From contig SHVS01000003.1 of NCBI GenBank assembly GCA_009694135.1, positions 34,783 through 98,782 on the forward strand: 64,000 nt of DNA, given 5' to 3'. Position numbers and translations under genes: made by a program. The stretch is from Alphaproteobacteria bacterium. Lineage in GTDB: Bacteria > Pseudomonadota > Alphaproteobacteria > UBA6615. A model generated the notes under the pieces. It was not told the origin of the DNA and searched no databases. It saw nothing but the letters and a program-made list of their open reading frames with translations. Shown here in pieces: positions 33,493 to 44,862 of the stretch. How positions within the stretch are numbered: position 1 is the stretch's first letter; each line of letters starts with the position of its first letter.

Positions 33493-34398
33493 TCACACGC
33501 GCGCGTCGCTGACCAGCTCCGTCGGGGCCTGCCACCACTCCGGGTGATTCGCCCCCAGCGCGCGCGCCGCTTGGCGGAGTCCGACCGCATCGGCGAAGAT
33601 ACCGAAACACGTCGCGCCGCTGCCGCTCATGCGCGCCAAGAGACAGCCCGGTAGGCGCTCCAGCGCCGCCAGGATGGCTCCGATCGCCGGCACGATTTCG
33701 ACCGCCGCCAGGGTCAAGTCATTGCCGCTCCCCGCCAATTGCGCGGCCAGGGCGCGCGCGTCGCGCGGTGGCGGGGTCAGCGCCGGCAGATGCCGCGCCT
33801 CGCCCAGGCGCGCGCCGGCCGCGTAGCGGCGGAACACCTCCGCCGTGGGCGCCGGACGGCGCGGATTGACCAGTAGCAGCGGCGCTGACGGCAGTGCAAC
33901 CGGGCTCAGCGCTTCGCCTACGCCGCGCATCACCGCCGCCCGCCGCATCAGGCACATTGGCACATCGGCGCCCAGCCTCTCCGCCAACTTGGCCAAATCG
34001 ACGCGCATCAGATCGACCCGCCATAGGCGCGCGAGTCCGATCAGCGTGGTCGCCGCATCGCTTGAGCCGCCGCCCAGCCCGCCGCCGATCGGCAGCCGTT
34101 TGATATGCTTGATCCGCGCCAAGGCTTCGATGCCGGCCGCCTCGGCCAGGGCGCGCGCCGCACGCAATATCAGGTCATCGTCAGGGGCGGGCAGCCCGCC
34201 CACTTCCGGCCCGCTGCGCTCCAGCGTCAGCGCCTCCGCCGGGGCGAAGGCGAGCGTATCGCCAAGCGCGGTGAAGCCGGCCAGGCTTTCGAGCAAGTGA
34301 TAGCCGTCGTGGCGGCGGCCGACGACATGCAGGCAGAGATTGATCTTGCCCGGTGCGGACAGCGTCAACACCGGCGCATGCGTGCGCGCGCCCATCAC
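33493..34398 (-). CDS. ispE: 4-(cytidine 5'-diphospho)-2-C-methyl-D-erythritol kinase IspE
   Basis: 301 aa GHMP kinase of the MEP isoprenoid pathway. N-terminal APGKINLCLHVVGRRHDGYH, ATP loop PIGGGLGGGSSDAA and C-terminal MSGSGATCFGIF are diagnostic. It phosphorylates CDP-methylerythritol in the cytoplasm. Lies just downstream of the TPR gene on the same strand (24-base gap), a pairing I know from Rhodospirillales. An alternative start is one codon on (MM at the N-terminus). Confidence 0.95.
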   Translation of the reverse strand: MMGARTHAPVLTLSAPGKINLCLHVVGRRHDGYHLLESLAGFTALGDTLAFAPAEALTLERSGPEVGGLPAPDDDLILRAARALAEAAGIEALARIKHIKRLPIGGGLGGGSSDAATTLIGLARLWRVDLMRVDLAKLAERLGADVPMCLMRRAAVMRGVGEALSPVALPSAPLLLVNPRRPAPTAEVFRRYAAGARLGEARHLPALTPPPRDARALAAQLAGSGNDLTLAAVEIVPAIGAILAALERLPGCLLARMSGSGATCFGIFADAVGLRQAARALGANHPEWWQAPTELVSDARV

Positions 34399-34422
34399 CC
34401 GCGAGCGGAACGCAGAATACGC

Positions 34423-36237
34423 CTAGCCGCCGCGGCCGGGTGGCGGAAGCGGAACCGGCAGCCCACGACCATTGACCTTCTGGTCGAGTACCTCTTTGAC
34501 CGAGGTCTCGGGCTTGAAGTTGAGCGCGCGCAGCCATTGGAACCGCGCCTCGTTCTTGCGACCGGCCAGGAAATACGCGTCGCCCAGATGATCGTTGATC
34601 ACCGGATCGCCCGGCTGCAACTGCACGGCGCGTTCAAGATAGCGCACGGCGCCTTCGTAGTCGCCCAGCCGGAACAAGACCCAGCCGAGTGAATCGACGA
34701 TATAGCCGTCGCGCGGGCGAAGCTGCACGGCGCGCTGGATCATGTCGCGCGCGCGGTCGAGGTTGAGCCCGAGTTCGACCCAGGAATAGCCGAGATAGTT
34801 CAGAACCGCCGGCTGTTCCGGCTGCAACTCGAGCGCCTTGAGGAAATCGGACTCGGCCTGGGGCCATTGTTTGGTGCGCTCAAAGCCGATGCCGCGCCCG
34901 AAAAAGAGCCGCCAATCATTGGCGTCAACCGCGATCAAGCGATCAATCGCCGTGGAATAGGCGGTGATCGCCTCGGCATAGCGCTCGCCCTGCCGATACA
35001 GATCGGCCAGAGCCTCGGCCGCGTCGGTGCGGTCGCGCCGCTCATCGACCATCAGCTTGAGCGCGGCGATCGCATCGTCCTTGCGGTCGAGACGCGACAG
35101 ATCGGAGGCAATCGCCATGCGCGCCGTCCAGCCAAAGGCCGCGTCTGTTCTGACGCGCTCAAGAGTCGCGATCGCGCCCTCGAAATTGTCGTCGCGCTCC
35201 TGAATTTGCGCCAAGAGCACCGTGGCATAGGGATCGCCCGGCCGCAGATAGAGTGCGAGTTGGACATAGAGTTGCGCCGCCGGGCCCAAATTGCCGCTCG
35301 ACTGGCCATTGACGTCGGAGGCGATCAGACTCGCCACGGTGTAAAGGACCTCGGCCGCCCCTTCCGCCGGCGAACTCACTGGCGCGGGGATCGCCTGGCC
35401 GGAATTGAGACGCGCGAGCAACGGCTGCACGCCCGGGCTGTCCGGATTGGCCTCGACATAATCGGCCAGTATTTGCAACGCGTCCGCGCGCCGATTGTTG
35501 CGCGCCAGGAACGAGGCATAGGCGGTTGCGGATTTGAGCGACATGCGCTCGCGGTTGGCGACCACTTGTTGGAACGCCTGATCCGCTTCGCGCAAATTTC
35601 CGCCGACATCGGCCATCATCGCCACTTGCAGATCGCGCAGGATACCCATCTGCGACAGGTCGAGATTGGTGCGCGTCAACTCCAGCGCGCCATTGACATC
35701 GCCCTGGGCGACCATCGTCCAACCGGTCAGCAGCGGCGCCAATATCACGTTCGGCCCGCCGGCCGGCAGCGCCGCGATGTGGCGCGCCGCCTTGCTGCGA
35801 TCGCCGCGCTTGAGCGCATCGACGCCCAGCACGAGCTGAGCGACATTGGCGCCAGGATTGGCCGCGATCAGCCGCTCGCCGAGCGGCAGCGCATCGGCGA
35901 CGCGCCCGTCGGCGATCAGCATGCCGAAGGCGGTGCTCATCAAATTGACGTTATCGGGATCGGCTTTCAGCACCTCGAGCAGGTAGTTGGCCGCTTCCTT
36001 GGTCGCGCGCACGCCGGAGGCATGCCGGCCGGCGAGGAACTTTCCGGACAGTGTTCCGCCTGGCGCCAGTGGCGCGCCCGGCTTGGTGTGCTGCAGATTG
36101 AGTTCGTCCGAACCGTCTGGCGCCGCCTGCTGCGCCTGGGTGGGCGCGGCCGCCAGCATGGCAACCGCCAGCAACGCGGCGCGCAGCGATACCTGGAAAG
36201 CGCGCCCTAAATCGCGTTCAGCCACACATGCCTCCAT
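34423..36237 (-). CDS. Exported TPR-repeat protein
   Basis: 604 aa. A signal peptide with a hydrophobic core at about residues 18-35 ends at TQAQ. The rest is made of tetratricopeptide repeats; the clearest lie at about residues 440-570, for example YLERAVQLQPGDPVINDHLG. Probably periplasmic and a protein-protein scaffold. No enzymatic motif seen. The C-terminus is Pro/Gly-rich. It sits between the ETF-QO gene and ispE, same strand. Specific role unknown. Confidence 0.82.
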   Translation of the reverse strand: MEACVAERDLGRAFQVSLRAALLAVAMLAAAPTQAQQAAPDGSDELNLQHTKPGAPLAPGGTLSGKFLAGRHASGVRATKEAANYLLEVLKADPDNVNLMSTAFGMLIADGRVADALPLGERLIAANPGANVAQLVLGVDALKRGDRSKAARHIAALPAGGPNVILAPLLTGWTMVAQGDVNGALELTRTNLDLSQMGILRDLQVAMMADVGGNLREADQAFQQVVANRERMSLKSATAYASFLARNNRRADALQILADYVEANPDSPGVQPLLARLNSGQAIPAPVSSPAEGAAEVLYTVASLIASDVNGQSSGNLGPAAQLYVQLALYLRPGDPYATVLLAQIQERDDNFEGAIATLERVRTDAAFGWTARMAIASDLSRLDRKDDAIAALKLMVDERRDRTDAAEALADLYRQGERYAEAITAYSTAIDRLIAVDANDWRLFFGRGIGFERTKQWPQAESDFLKALELQPEQPAVLNYLGYSWVELGLNLDRARDMIQRAVQLRPRDGYIVDSLGWVLFRLGDYEGAVRYLERAVQLQPGDPVINDHLGDAYFLAGRKNEARFQWLRALNFKPETSVKEVLDQKVNGRGLPVPLPPPGRGG

Positions 36238-36322
36238 CCAGAAACGACCGCCCGGCAGAAACGCCTAAGCTCGAATGGTTAATATTCTAGCCCCAACGAC
36301 ACTCAGACGCCACTGCGAGCCA

Positions 36323-37977
36323 CTACATATCGGCATAGGACGGGCCGCTGCCGCCTTCGGGCGTTACCCAGCGGATATTGCCGCCCGGATCCTTAATGTC
36401 GCATGCCTTGCAGTGCAGACAATTGGCGTAATTGATCTGGAGGCGCGGCGCGTCCCCATCCGCCAGGAATTCATACACCCCGGCCGGGCAATAGCGCGCC
36501 TCCGGCCCGCCATAGCGGGCAAGGTTGACGGCGACCGCCGCGCCGGGATCGCGCAGCACGAGATGGACCGGCTGGTCCTCGGCATGCTGCGTATGCGCCA
36601 GGGCGAGCGACGACATCAGGTCGAAGGTCAGCCGTCCATCGGGTGACGTTTGTTCGGTCGGCTGCGCCGCATGCGGCCGGAGCCGGGCCCGATCCTCGCC
36701 GCCATGCCATAGCGTCCAGGGCGCATACCCGCGCAGCAGAAGTTGATCGAGCGCGGCATGGGCTAGTCCGGCCCACACTCCGAGGCGGAAGCCGGGACGG
36801 ATATTGCGCGCGCGCGCCAGTTCCTGCCCCGCCCAGGAGGCGCGAAACGCCGCGTCAAAGGACTTAAGCCCGTCCGGCGCCCCGCCTGCGGCGAGCGCGG
36901 CATAGGCTGCCTCGGCCGCGAGCATCCCCGATTTCATGGCCGTATGCGTGCCCTGGATGCGCGCGACGTTGAGCGTGCCGGCATCACAACCGATCAGCGC
37001 TCCGCCGGGAAAATCGAGCCGCGGCAGCGATTGCAGCCCGCCTTCGACCAACACCCGCGCGCCATAGCCCATGCGCTCGCCGCCGGCGAAGGTGTCTCGC
37101 AGCGCCGGGTGCGTCTTGAACCGCTGCAACTCGGCAAACGGATTGAGTGACGGGTCGGCGTAGCCCAGGCCAACGACCAGCCCGACAGCAACCCGGCGCT
37201 CAGCACCGTGATACAGAAATCCCCCCCATAAGTGCCCGCCGAGAGCGGCCAACCGACCGAATGGATCACATGCCCCGGCCGGTGGCGTTCGGGCGTTACC
37301 CGCCAAAGCTCCTTCAGCCCCAACGCATAGGTCTGCGCGGCCCGCCCGCGGCCTAGGGCAAAGCGTTCGATCGCCGTGCGGCCAAGATGCCCGCGCGCGC
37401 CCTCGGCCAGCAAGGTGTAGCGGGCCAGGATATCGACCCCGGGGGCAAAATTCGCCCGCGCCTGCCCGTCCCGCCCGATGCCCTTGTCGCCGATGCCGAT
37501 GCCGATGACCTGTCCTTGATCGCCAAACAGCAGCGTGTCGGCGGCAAAGCCTGGATAAAGTTCGACCCCGGCCGCTTCCGCCTGCTCGCCGAGCCAGCGC
37601 CAGAGAGCGCCAAGAGAAATAATGTGGTCGCCGCCATGGTCGAGCGCACGCGGGCGCAGCCCCGCCGGCACGGACCAGATGCCGCCGCGCGTGAGAACCA
37701 GAAATTCTTCGCTGACGACGTCTTGGCAAACCGGTGCGCCGCGCCCGCGCCAATCGGGCAGCAATTCATCGAGCGCGCGCGCATCGAATACGGCTCCCGA
37801 CAAGATCTGCGCGCCGACGCTGGCGCCCTTCTCGAACACGGCGATGCGCAGCGCGCGCTTGCCCTCGTGGGCGCATTGCGCCAGGCGCAAGGCGGCAGCC
37901 AGCCCCGCGGGGCCAGCGCCGACGATCGCCACGTCAACGTCCAGCGTCTCCCGCTCGATGCCTGCGATGCGCGCCAT
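36323..37977 (-). pseudogene. Electron transfer flavoprotein-ubiquinone oxidoreductase, one frameshift
   Basis: Full-length ETF-QO in two frames. From ATG 37977 the first frame has the FAD fold [20 protein letters not shown] and runs to GTYGGDF. There a C7 run (37221-37227) is one base short; restoring it gives GTYGGGFLYHGAERRVAVG and continues in the second frame through NPFAELQRFKTHP to the 4Fe-4S motif NCLHCKACDIKDPGGNIRW and the end at 36323. The enzyme passes electrons from acyl-CoA and amino acid dehydrogenases via ETF to ubiquinone. Because everything else is well conserved, a sequence error or a very recent mutation is likelier than old decay. Divergent from the UDG gene. Confidence 0.88.
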
Positions 37978-38038
37978 GATTCGAGGACGAGCTTGCGGTG
38001 GCCGGCGGCTCGCTGTCCAGCTACACTCCGCGTCAGCC

Positions 38039-38845
38039 ATGACAAGCACCCCGAACCCGATGCGCGCCGCACTCGCCTTTCAGCTCGAGGCCGGGGCGGA
38101 TGAGGCGGTCGCTGGCGTCGCACGACGCTGGTATCGTGACCCCGCGACCGCATTGGCCCCGCAGCCCACGCGCGCTCTGCCGCCGGCGCCCGCCGTGTCG
38201 GCGCGGGCGCTTCCCCCAATCGCGACATCAGACGATCCGGCCACCGCCACCGCCCGCGCCCTGGCCGCCGCCGCGACCTCGGTTGATGAGCTGAAACGGG
38301 CTTTGCAGGCGTTCGACGGCTGCGCGCTCAAAGACACGGCGACCAATCTGGTATTCGCCGATGGCGCGTTTGGCGCGCCACTTATGCTGATCGGCGAGGC
38401 CCCCGGCCGCGAGGAAGACCGCGACGGCTTGCCCTTCGTCGGCGCCGCCGGCAAGCTGCTCGATCGCCTGCTGACGGCGATCGGGCGCGACCGCAGCAAC
38501 GCCTATATCAGCAACATCCTGTTCTGGCGTCCGCCTGGCAATCGCCAGCCTACGCCGGGTGAAATCGCCGCCTGCCTGCCCTTCGTCGAGCGCCATATCG
38601 AGCTGGCCCGGCCGCGGGTCATTGTTCTGCTCGGCGGCACGGCGGCCAAGAGTCTGCTTGGGCGCAGCGACGGCATCACGCGGCTGCGCGGGCAATGGCT
38701 TGCGGTGCAAACCGCCGGGATGGAACACCCGGTGCCGGCGATGGCGACTTTCCACCCCGCCTTCCTGTTGCGCCAACCGGCGCAGAAACGCGCCGCGTGG
38801 CGCGATTTCCTCGCTATCCGCGCGCGGCTCGACGCCGAAAGCTAA
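38039..38845 (+). CDS. Family 4 uracil-DNA glycosylase
   Basis: 268 aa from the ATG at 38039. The family 4 motif [17 protein letters not shown] binds the uracil, and [10 protein letters not shown] is the C-terminal HPS/A motif. [20 protein letters not shown] carries cysteines of the 4Fe-4S cluster. The N-terminal 90 residues are a Pro/Ala-rich extension seen in alphaproteobacterial members. Removes uracil from DNA, leaving an abasic site. Convergent with the SRAP gene, ends overlapping by 3-4 bases. Confidence 0.9.
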   Translation: MTSTPNPMRAALAFQLEAGADEAVAGVARRWYRDPATALAPQPTRALPPAPAVSARALPPIATSDDPATATARALAAAATSVDELKRALQAFDGCALKDTATNLVFADGAFGAPLMLIGEAPGREEDRDGLPFVGAAGKLLDRLLTAIGRDRSNAYISNILFWRPPGNRQPTPGEIAACLPFVERHIELARPRVIVLLGGTAAKSLLGRSDGITRLRGQWLAVQTAGMEHPVPAMATFHPAFLLRQPAQKRAAWRDFLAIRARLDAES

Positions 38846-39519
38846 AGCAGGCGGGTCGACGCTAGCGGGGCGATGCAACCCGCATCGTCGTTGCGCACGC
38901 TATTGACCCGGGTCGAGACCGGATAATAGGTCATCTCCTTCGCCGGATAGGGACGCAGCAGTCCCTGCAAGTCCTCCGGTTGTGACTTGGGGTCGAGCCA
39001 AGCCCCAACGGCTTCGGGCGGCAGGATCACCGGCATGCGATCGTGCAGCGAAACCAGCACCTCATTCGCCGCGCAGGTGACGATCGTGCAGGAAACAACG
39101 GTCTCGCCGTTCGATGGCGTCCACATCTCCCACAATCCGGCGAAGGCTAAGGGCGCGCCGCTGGCGAGCGTAATGCGATAGGGCTGCTTGTTCTTGCCCT
39201 CGACGCGCCACTCATAGAACCCATCCGCGAGGATCAGGCAGCGGCGGCGACGAAACGCGGTGCGAAACGAGGGTTTTTCCGCCACCGTTTCGGCGCGCGC
39301 GTTGATCATGCTGGCGGCGAGGCGCGTGTCCTTCGCAAAGGACGGAATCAGCCCCCAGCGCAAGAGCGCCAGCCGGCGCACACCCTCCTCCAGCCGGACG
39401 GCCGCCACCTCCTGCGTCGGCGCGATGTTGGCGCGCGCCGGAAGATTCGGAAGATTGGCCAAGTCAAACGCGGCAGCGAGCTGCGCTATCGTCGTCGTAA
39501 GTGTATAGCGTCCGCACAT
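38842..39519 (-). CDS. SOS response-associated peptidase (SRAP/YedK, HMCES family)
   Basis: About 225 aa from the ATG at 39519, chosen because it places the catalytic cysteine at position 2 (MCGRYTL); an upstream TTG would block this. The family motifs [22 protein letters not shown] (catalytic Glu region), [11 protein letters not shown] and LHDRMPVIL (His) are intact. SRAP proteins form a thiazolidine crosslink with abasic sites in single-stranded DNA. Convergent with the UDG gene, whose product makes abasic sites. Confidence 0.93.
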   Translation of the reverse strand: MCGRYTLTTTIAQLAAAFDLANLPNLPARANIAPTQEVAAVRLEEGVRRLALLRWGLIPSFAKDTRLAASMINARAETVAEKPSFRTAFRRRRCLILADGFYEWRVEGKNKQPYRITLASGAPLAFAGLWEMWTPSNGETVVSCTIVTCAANEVLVSLHDRMPVILPPEAVGAWLDPKSQPEDLQGLLRPYPAKEMTYYPVSTRVNSVRNDDAGCIAPLASTRLL

Positions 39520-39562
39520 GGGCAAAAGTCCTACGTCGCCAGAGAGAACTAGCGGATGGAAA

Positions 39563-39584
39563 CAGAGTTAACCAAATAACTCTG
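39563..39584. promoter_or_regulatory. Perfect inverted repeat between SRAP and mucR-like genes
   Basis: CAGAGTTA, a 6-base spacer ACCAAA, then TAACTCTG: an 8-base perfect palindrome 44 bases upstream of the SRAP start. The size and spacing suit a dimeric repressor site; no T run follows either arm, so it is not a plain terminator. Regulator unknown. Confidence 0.45.
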
Positions 39585-39654
39585 GGGTTGATTTTGGCGC
39601 AGGACTGGATATATGCGGCCCATTGCCGCGTTATTCGCAGGTAAGCTTTTCTGC

Positions 39655-39682
39655 TTGAACTATCGCGGCGCACGTCTATTGA
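39655..39682 (+). promoter_or_regulatory. Candidate promoter of the MucR-family gene
   Basis: TTGAAC (39655-39660), 16 bases, TATTGA (39677-39682), giving a leader of roughly 36 bases before the ATG at 39726. Confidence 0.4.
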
Positions 39683-39725
39683 AGGCGCCCTGTCTCACTT
39701 ACCCTAAGATTAAGGACCACTGTAG

Positions 39726-40172
39726 ATGTCGATGAACAATGATCAACAGCGCAGCTTGAAGCACATGGCGGTCGATATCGTCTCGGCCTATGTGAGCCAC
39801 AATCGCGTCGGAACCGAAGAATTGCCCGCGCTGATTCGTTCGGTGTTCGAATCGCTTTCCCGGCAATCGCCAGAGGCGGCTGCATCCGAGAATCTGGTCC
39901 CGGCGGTTGCCGTGCGCAGCTCGGTCACGCGCGATCGTATTATTTGTCTTGAGGATGGCCGCAGCTTCAAGTCGCTCAAGCGGCATCTGCGCACCGCGCA
40001 TGGCTTTACCCCGGCGCAGTATCGCGCCCGCTGGTCGCTGCGCAGCGACTATCCGCTGGTGGCGCCGGCCTATGCGGCGCAGCGCTCGGATCTGGCCAAG
40101 CAGATTGGGCTGGGCCGCAAGCCGGGCGAGACCCGTGGCGGCCGGCGCAAGGGCTCCAAGCGCGGCGATTAA
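39726..40172 (+). CDS. MucR/Ros family transcriptional regulator
   Basis: 148 aa. N-terminal dimerisation part, then the Ros/MucR zinc finger: ICLEDGRSFKSLKRHLRTAHGFTPAQYRARWSL, with the alphaproteobacterial C2H2-like finger in which the first cysteine pair is reduced (one Cys visible, His residues present in the HLRTAH). It ends in a basic tail (GGRRKGSKRGD). These proteins bind AT-rich promoter DNA and control envelope, motility and cell-cycle genes. Monocistronic, with its own hairpin terminator. Confidence 0.92.
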   Translation: MSMNNDQQRSLKHMAVDIVSAYVSHNRVGTEELPALIRSVFESLSRQSPEAAASENLVPAVAVRSSVTRDRIICLEDGRSFKSLKRHLRTAHGFTPAQYRARWSLRSDYPLVAPAYAAQRSDLAKQIGLGRKPGETRGGRRKGSKRGD

Positions 40173-40192
40173 TCGGGAGAAAGACGACCAAC

Positions 40193-40232
40193 CGGGCGGG
40201 CAACGCAAACCACGCAGTGCCCGCCCGTTTTT
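40193..40232 (+). terminator. Rho-independent terminator after the MucR-family gene
   Basis: Perfect 10-base stem cgggcgggca / tgcccgcccg with a 15-base loop, followed by TTTTT. Confidence 0.88.
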
Positions 40233-40247
40233 ACTGATGGGCCGCCC

Positions 40248-42023
40248 TTATTGAATGGCGCGCGCCGTTTCCGGCCGGTCCCGCGTCGATAGCTTCGACA
40301 GCGCCAGATAAACCTTGCCGACATCGGTGGTGAGCAGGATCACCGGCAGCATGTCGTCCGCGCTGCCATCGCCCGCATCGCGCAGCAGCCGCTCGAAGCG
40401 GGTCATGAACTTATCCGCCAGCAATCGCGCCTGCGGCAACTTGTAGAGCTTCACGCCGGCGCTATCCGGCCCGCTCGTCTGCGTCGATTGCTCGGTCAGC
40501 CGGCGCAAGGCGGCCGAACGATCGGCCACGCTTGCGTGGCCGAGCCCGGCCTCGACCTTGTCGCCGAGTATTCCCACCAGAAGCGACGCCAGCTCGGAGA
40601 GTGACCCGATCGAGCCGCGCAGCTGCGCCATCGGGTCCATTTTTTCCGTGCCGGATGGCGCCGGACGCGCCTCGCCGGCGGCCGGCGCCGTTATGAGCGC
40701 GCGCGGTGATTCCGTCGCCGCAGGGGCGGCATCGGACGGGCCCACGACGGCGGCGACAAGCGGCACCCGGTCGGCCGACTGCGCCGCCCGTTCAAGCAAC
40801 TGCACCTGCTGTGTCAGCACCCCCTCAAGCTGCTTGAGCTTGGTCATGACCGAGTCCGCGGTCACTGTCGCGACGCGGCCCTGACCCTTGATCGAGGCAC
40901 CGACGCGCGCCAGCATCTCGCTCGCGCCGGCCACGCTTTCCTCCAGCGCCTTGCGTTCGCTCTCGATCGCGGCGATCGTCGCGCCGAGCGCTTCATTGGC
41001 GCCGCCGCCGCTGCGTTCCAGAATATCGGCCAACTCCGCCAGGCGCGACAGCCGTTCCTCGCCCTGGCTGAAGGCGGATTCGATCCGGCCGGACAGGCTG
41101 GACAGGATCGATTCAATGCGCTGCTCAAGTATGAGCGTGCGTTCGTCGGCTTCCGCCAAGCGTTCCGGCAGCCCGCCGAGCACGCGGTTGACCGCGCCCT
41201 CGGCCTCGAGCGCGAGCCCTTGCAGCTCGCTTTTTAGCGTGTCGGCGCGCGTCAGGGCTATATTGGTGGCGGCGGTCAGCGCCTTGTGCTGTGCGTCACC
41301 GACTGCTTTTCCGTCGTGGAAGACCTGCTTCAGCGTCTCGGTGGCGCGCGCATTCGATGCGGTGGCGGCATCGACGCAGCGGGCGACGGCGGCTTCCAGT
41401 CCCTTCTTGCAGGTCTCGAGCGTGGATTCGGCCGCCTCGATCGCACCCGCGACGCGCGCGGACACCTTTTGGCCCTGCTTGTCGAGCTTCTCCATGCTCT
41501 TGAACGTCCGCTCGACCTGGGCGGCCAGATCGGCCGCTCGGCCACGCAGCGCCTCGCCATCGATCACCATGCGGCCGAGCGTGGCCTCGACCGACTGGCG
41601 CGTTTCCTCGGCCTGGGCCGAGATCGCGCGACCGACCGACTCAAGCTCGGCGCGCGTGGTGCTGCTGACGCGTTCGATCGCCTCCTACCGCAGGCGCAAC
41701 AATTCGACCACATTGAGAAACTCACGCCCCAGCTCGGGACGCGGTTGCGTCAGGGCTTGAAAGCGTCGCTCCAAGCGCAAAAGGGCGTCTTCGCTCCGCC
41801 CGGCCACCAGGATCATCGCCGCCAAGGCCCAGAACAGAGCCGGCGGGGCGGCCGCGGCGGTCAATAGCGCCACCGCGCGATCCGCCGACAGCCGGAGTAG
41901 GCCTTCCACACCAACGGCTTCGAAAACCCACCAGCCGAAGCCCGCCAGCCATGCGACGGTAAGCAGTGCTGCGCAGAAATAGGCCCAGCTCCCGCCGTTC
42001 AGCCACTGCCTGAGTCGCCCGAT
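40248..42023 (-). pseudogene. Membrane-anchored coiled-coil protein, amber codon and lost start
   Basis: One continuous frame of about 590 codons carries a TAG at 41685-41687 (LLRLR, stop, EAIERVSS). The frame upstream encodes two membrane segments (YFCAALLTVAWLAGFGWWVF and the stretch ending FWALAAMILVAG), and downstream a long Ala/Glu/Arg-rich coiled coil, then a globular C-terminus. At the 5' end an AGGAGGGG ribosome site is followed by ATC (42023-42021) where ATG is expected. The largest open piece, 440 aa, starts at ATG 41570. Family not recognised; it resembles alphaproteobacterial membrane coiled-coil proteins of unknown role. Confidence 0.65.
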
Positions 42024-42332
42024 GGCCCCCTCCTGCTCACCGATCCCGCCTAAAGCGCAGGAGCCGCAGAATCAGCCTGCGCCTGATCCGCACCTGCCAA
42101 TCTAACGCCCATTCCCAGGATGGTCTATGCGTCCCCTGGCCTGTGTGAATCAAGCCTGTTGCATAGGCCCCTGACCGAAGGTTCGAAACCGGCCAAATCC
42201 GCCCCCAGCTACCGCCGGCGCCCATCCCAGCAAACCTTGACGCGGCCGCAGGGTTTCCCTACAACCCGCCAGCGCGCGCCCGTCTTGGCGCGCTACTTTC
42301 TTGTGCCGCGCGGTATTTAAGGGGTTAGGGCC
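42024..42332. other. Intergenic region upstream of rpmB
   Basis: 309 bases between the coiled-coil pseudogene and rpmB. No convincing gene, RNA or hairpin with a T run. The last 60 bases contain possible but poor promoter matches (TTGGCG at 42285, TATTTA at 42314, spacing too long) and a GGGGTTAGGG ribosome site directly before rpmB. Confidence 0.4.
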
Positions 42333-44842
<2,510 letters not shown>

Positions 44843-44862
44843 CCGGCGCCCGCTGCGTGCAG

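Noticed and set aside
30567..41687. TAG as a recoded sense codon, because two genes carry in-frame TAG
   Set aside because: ftsI, ftsA and rpmB end at TAG in the expected place, so TAG is a normal stop here.
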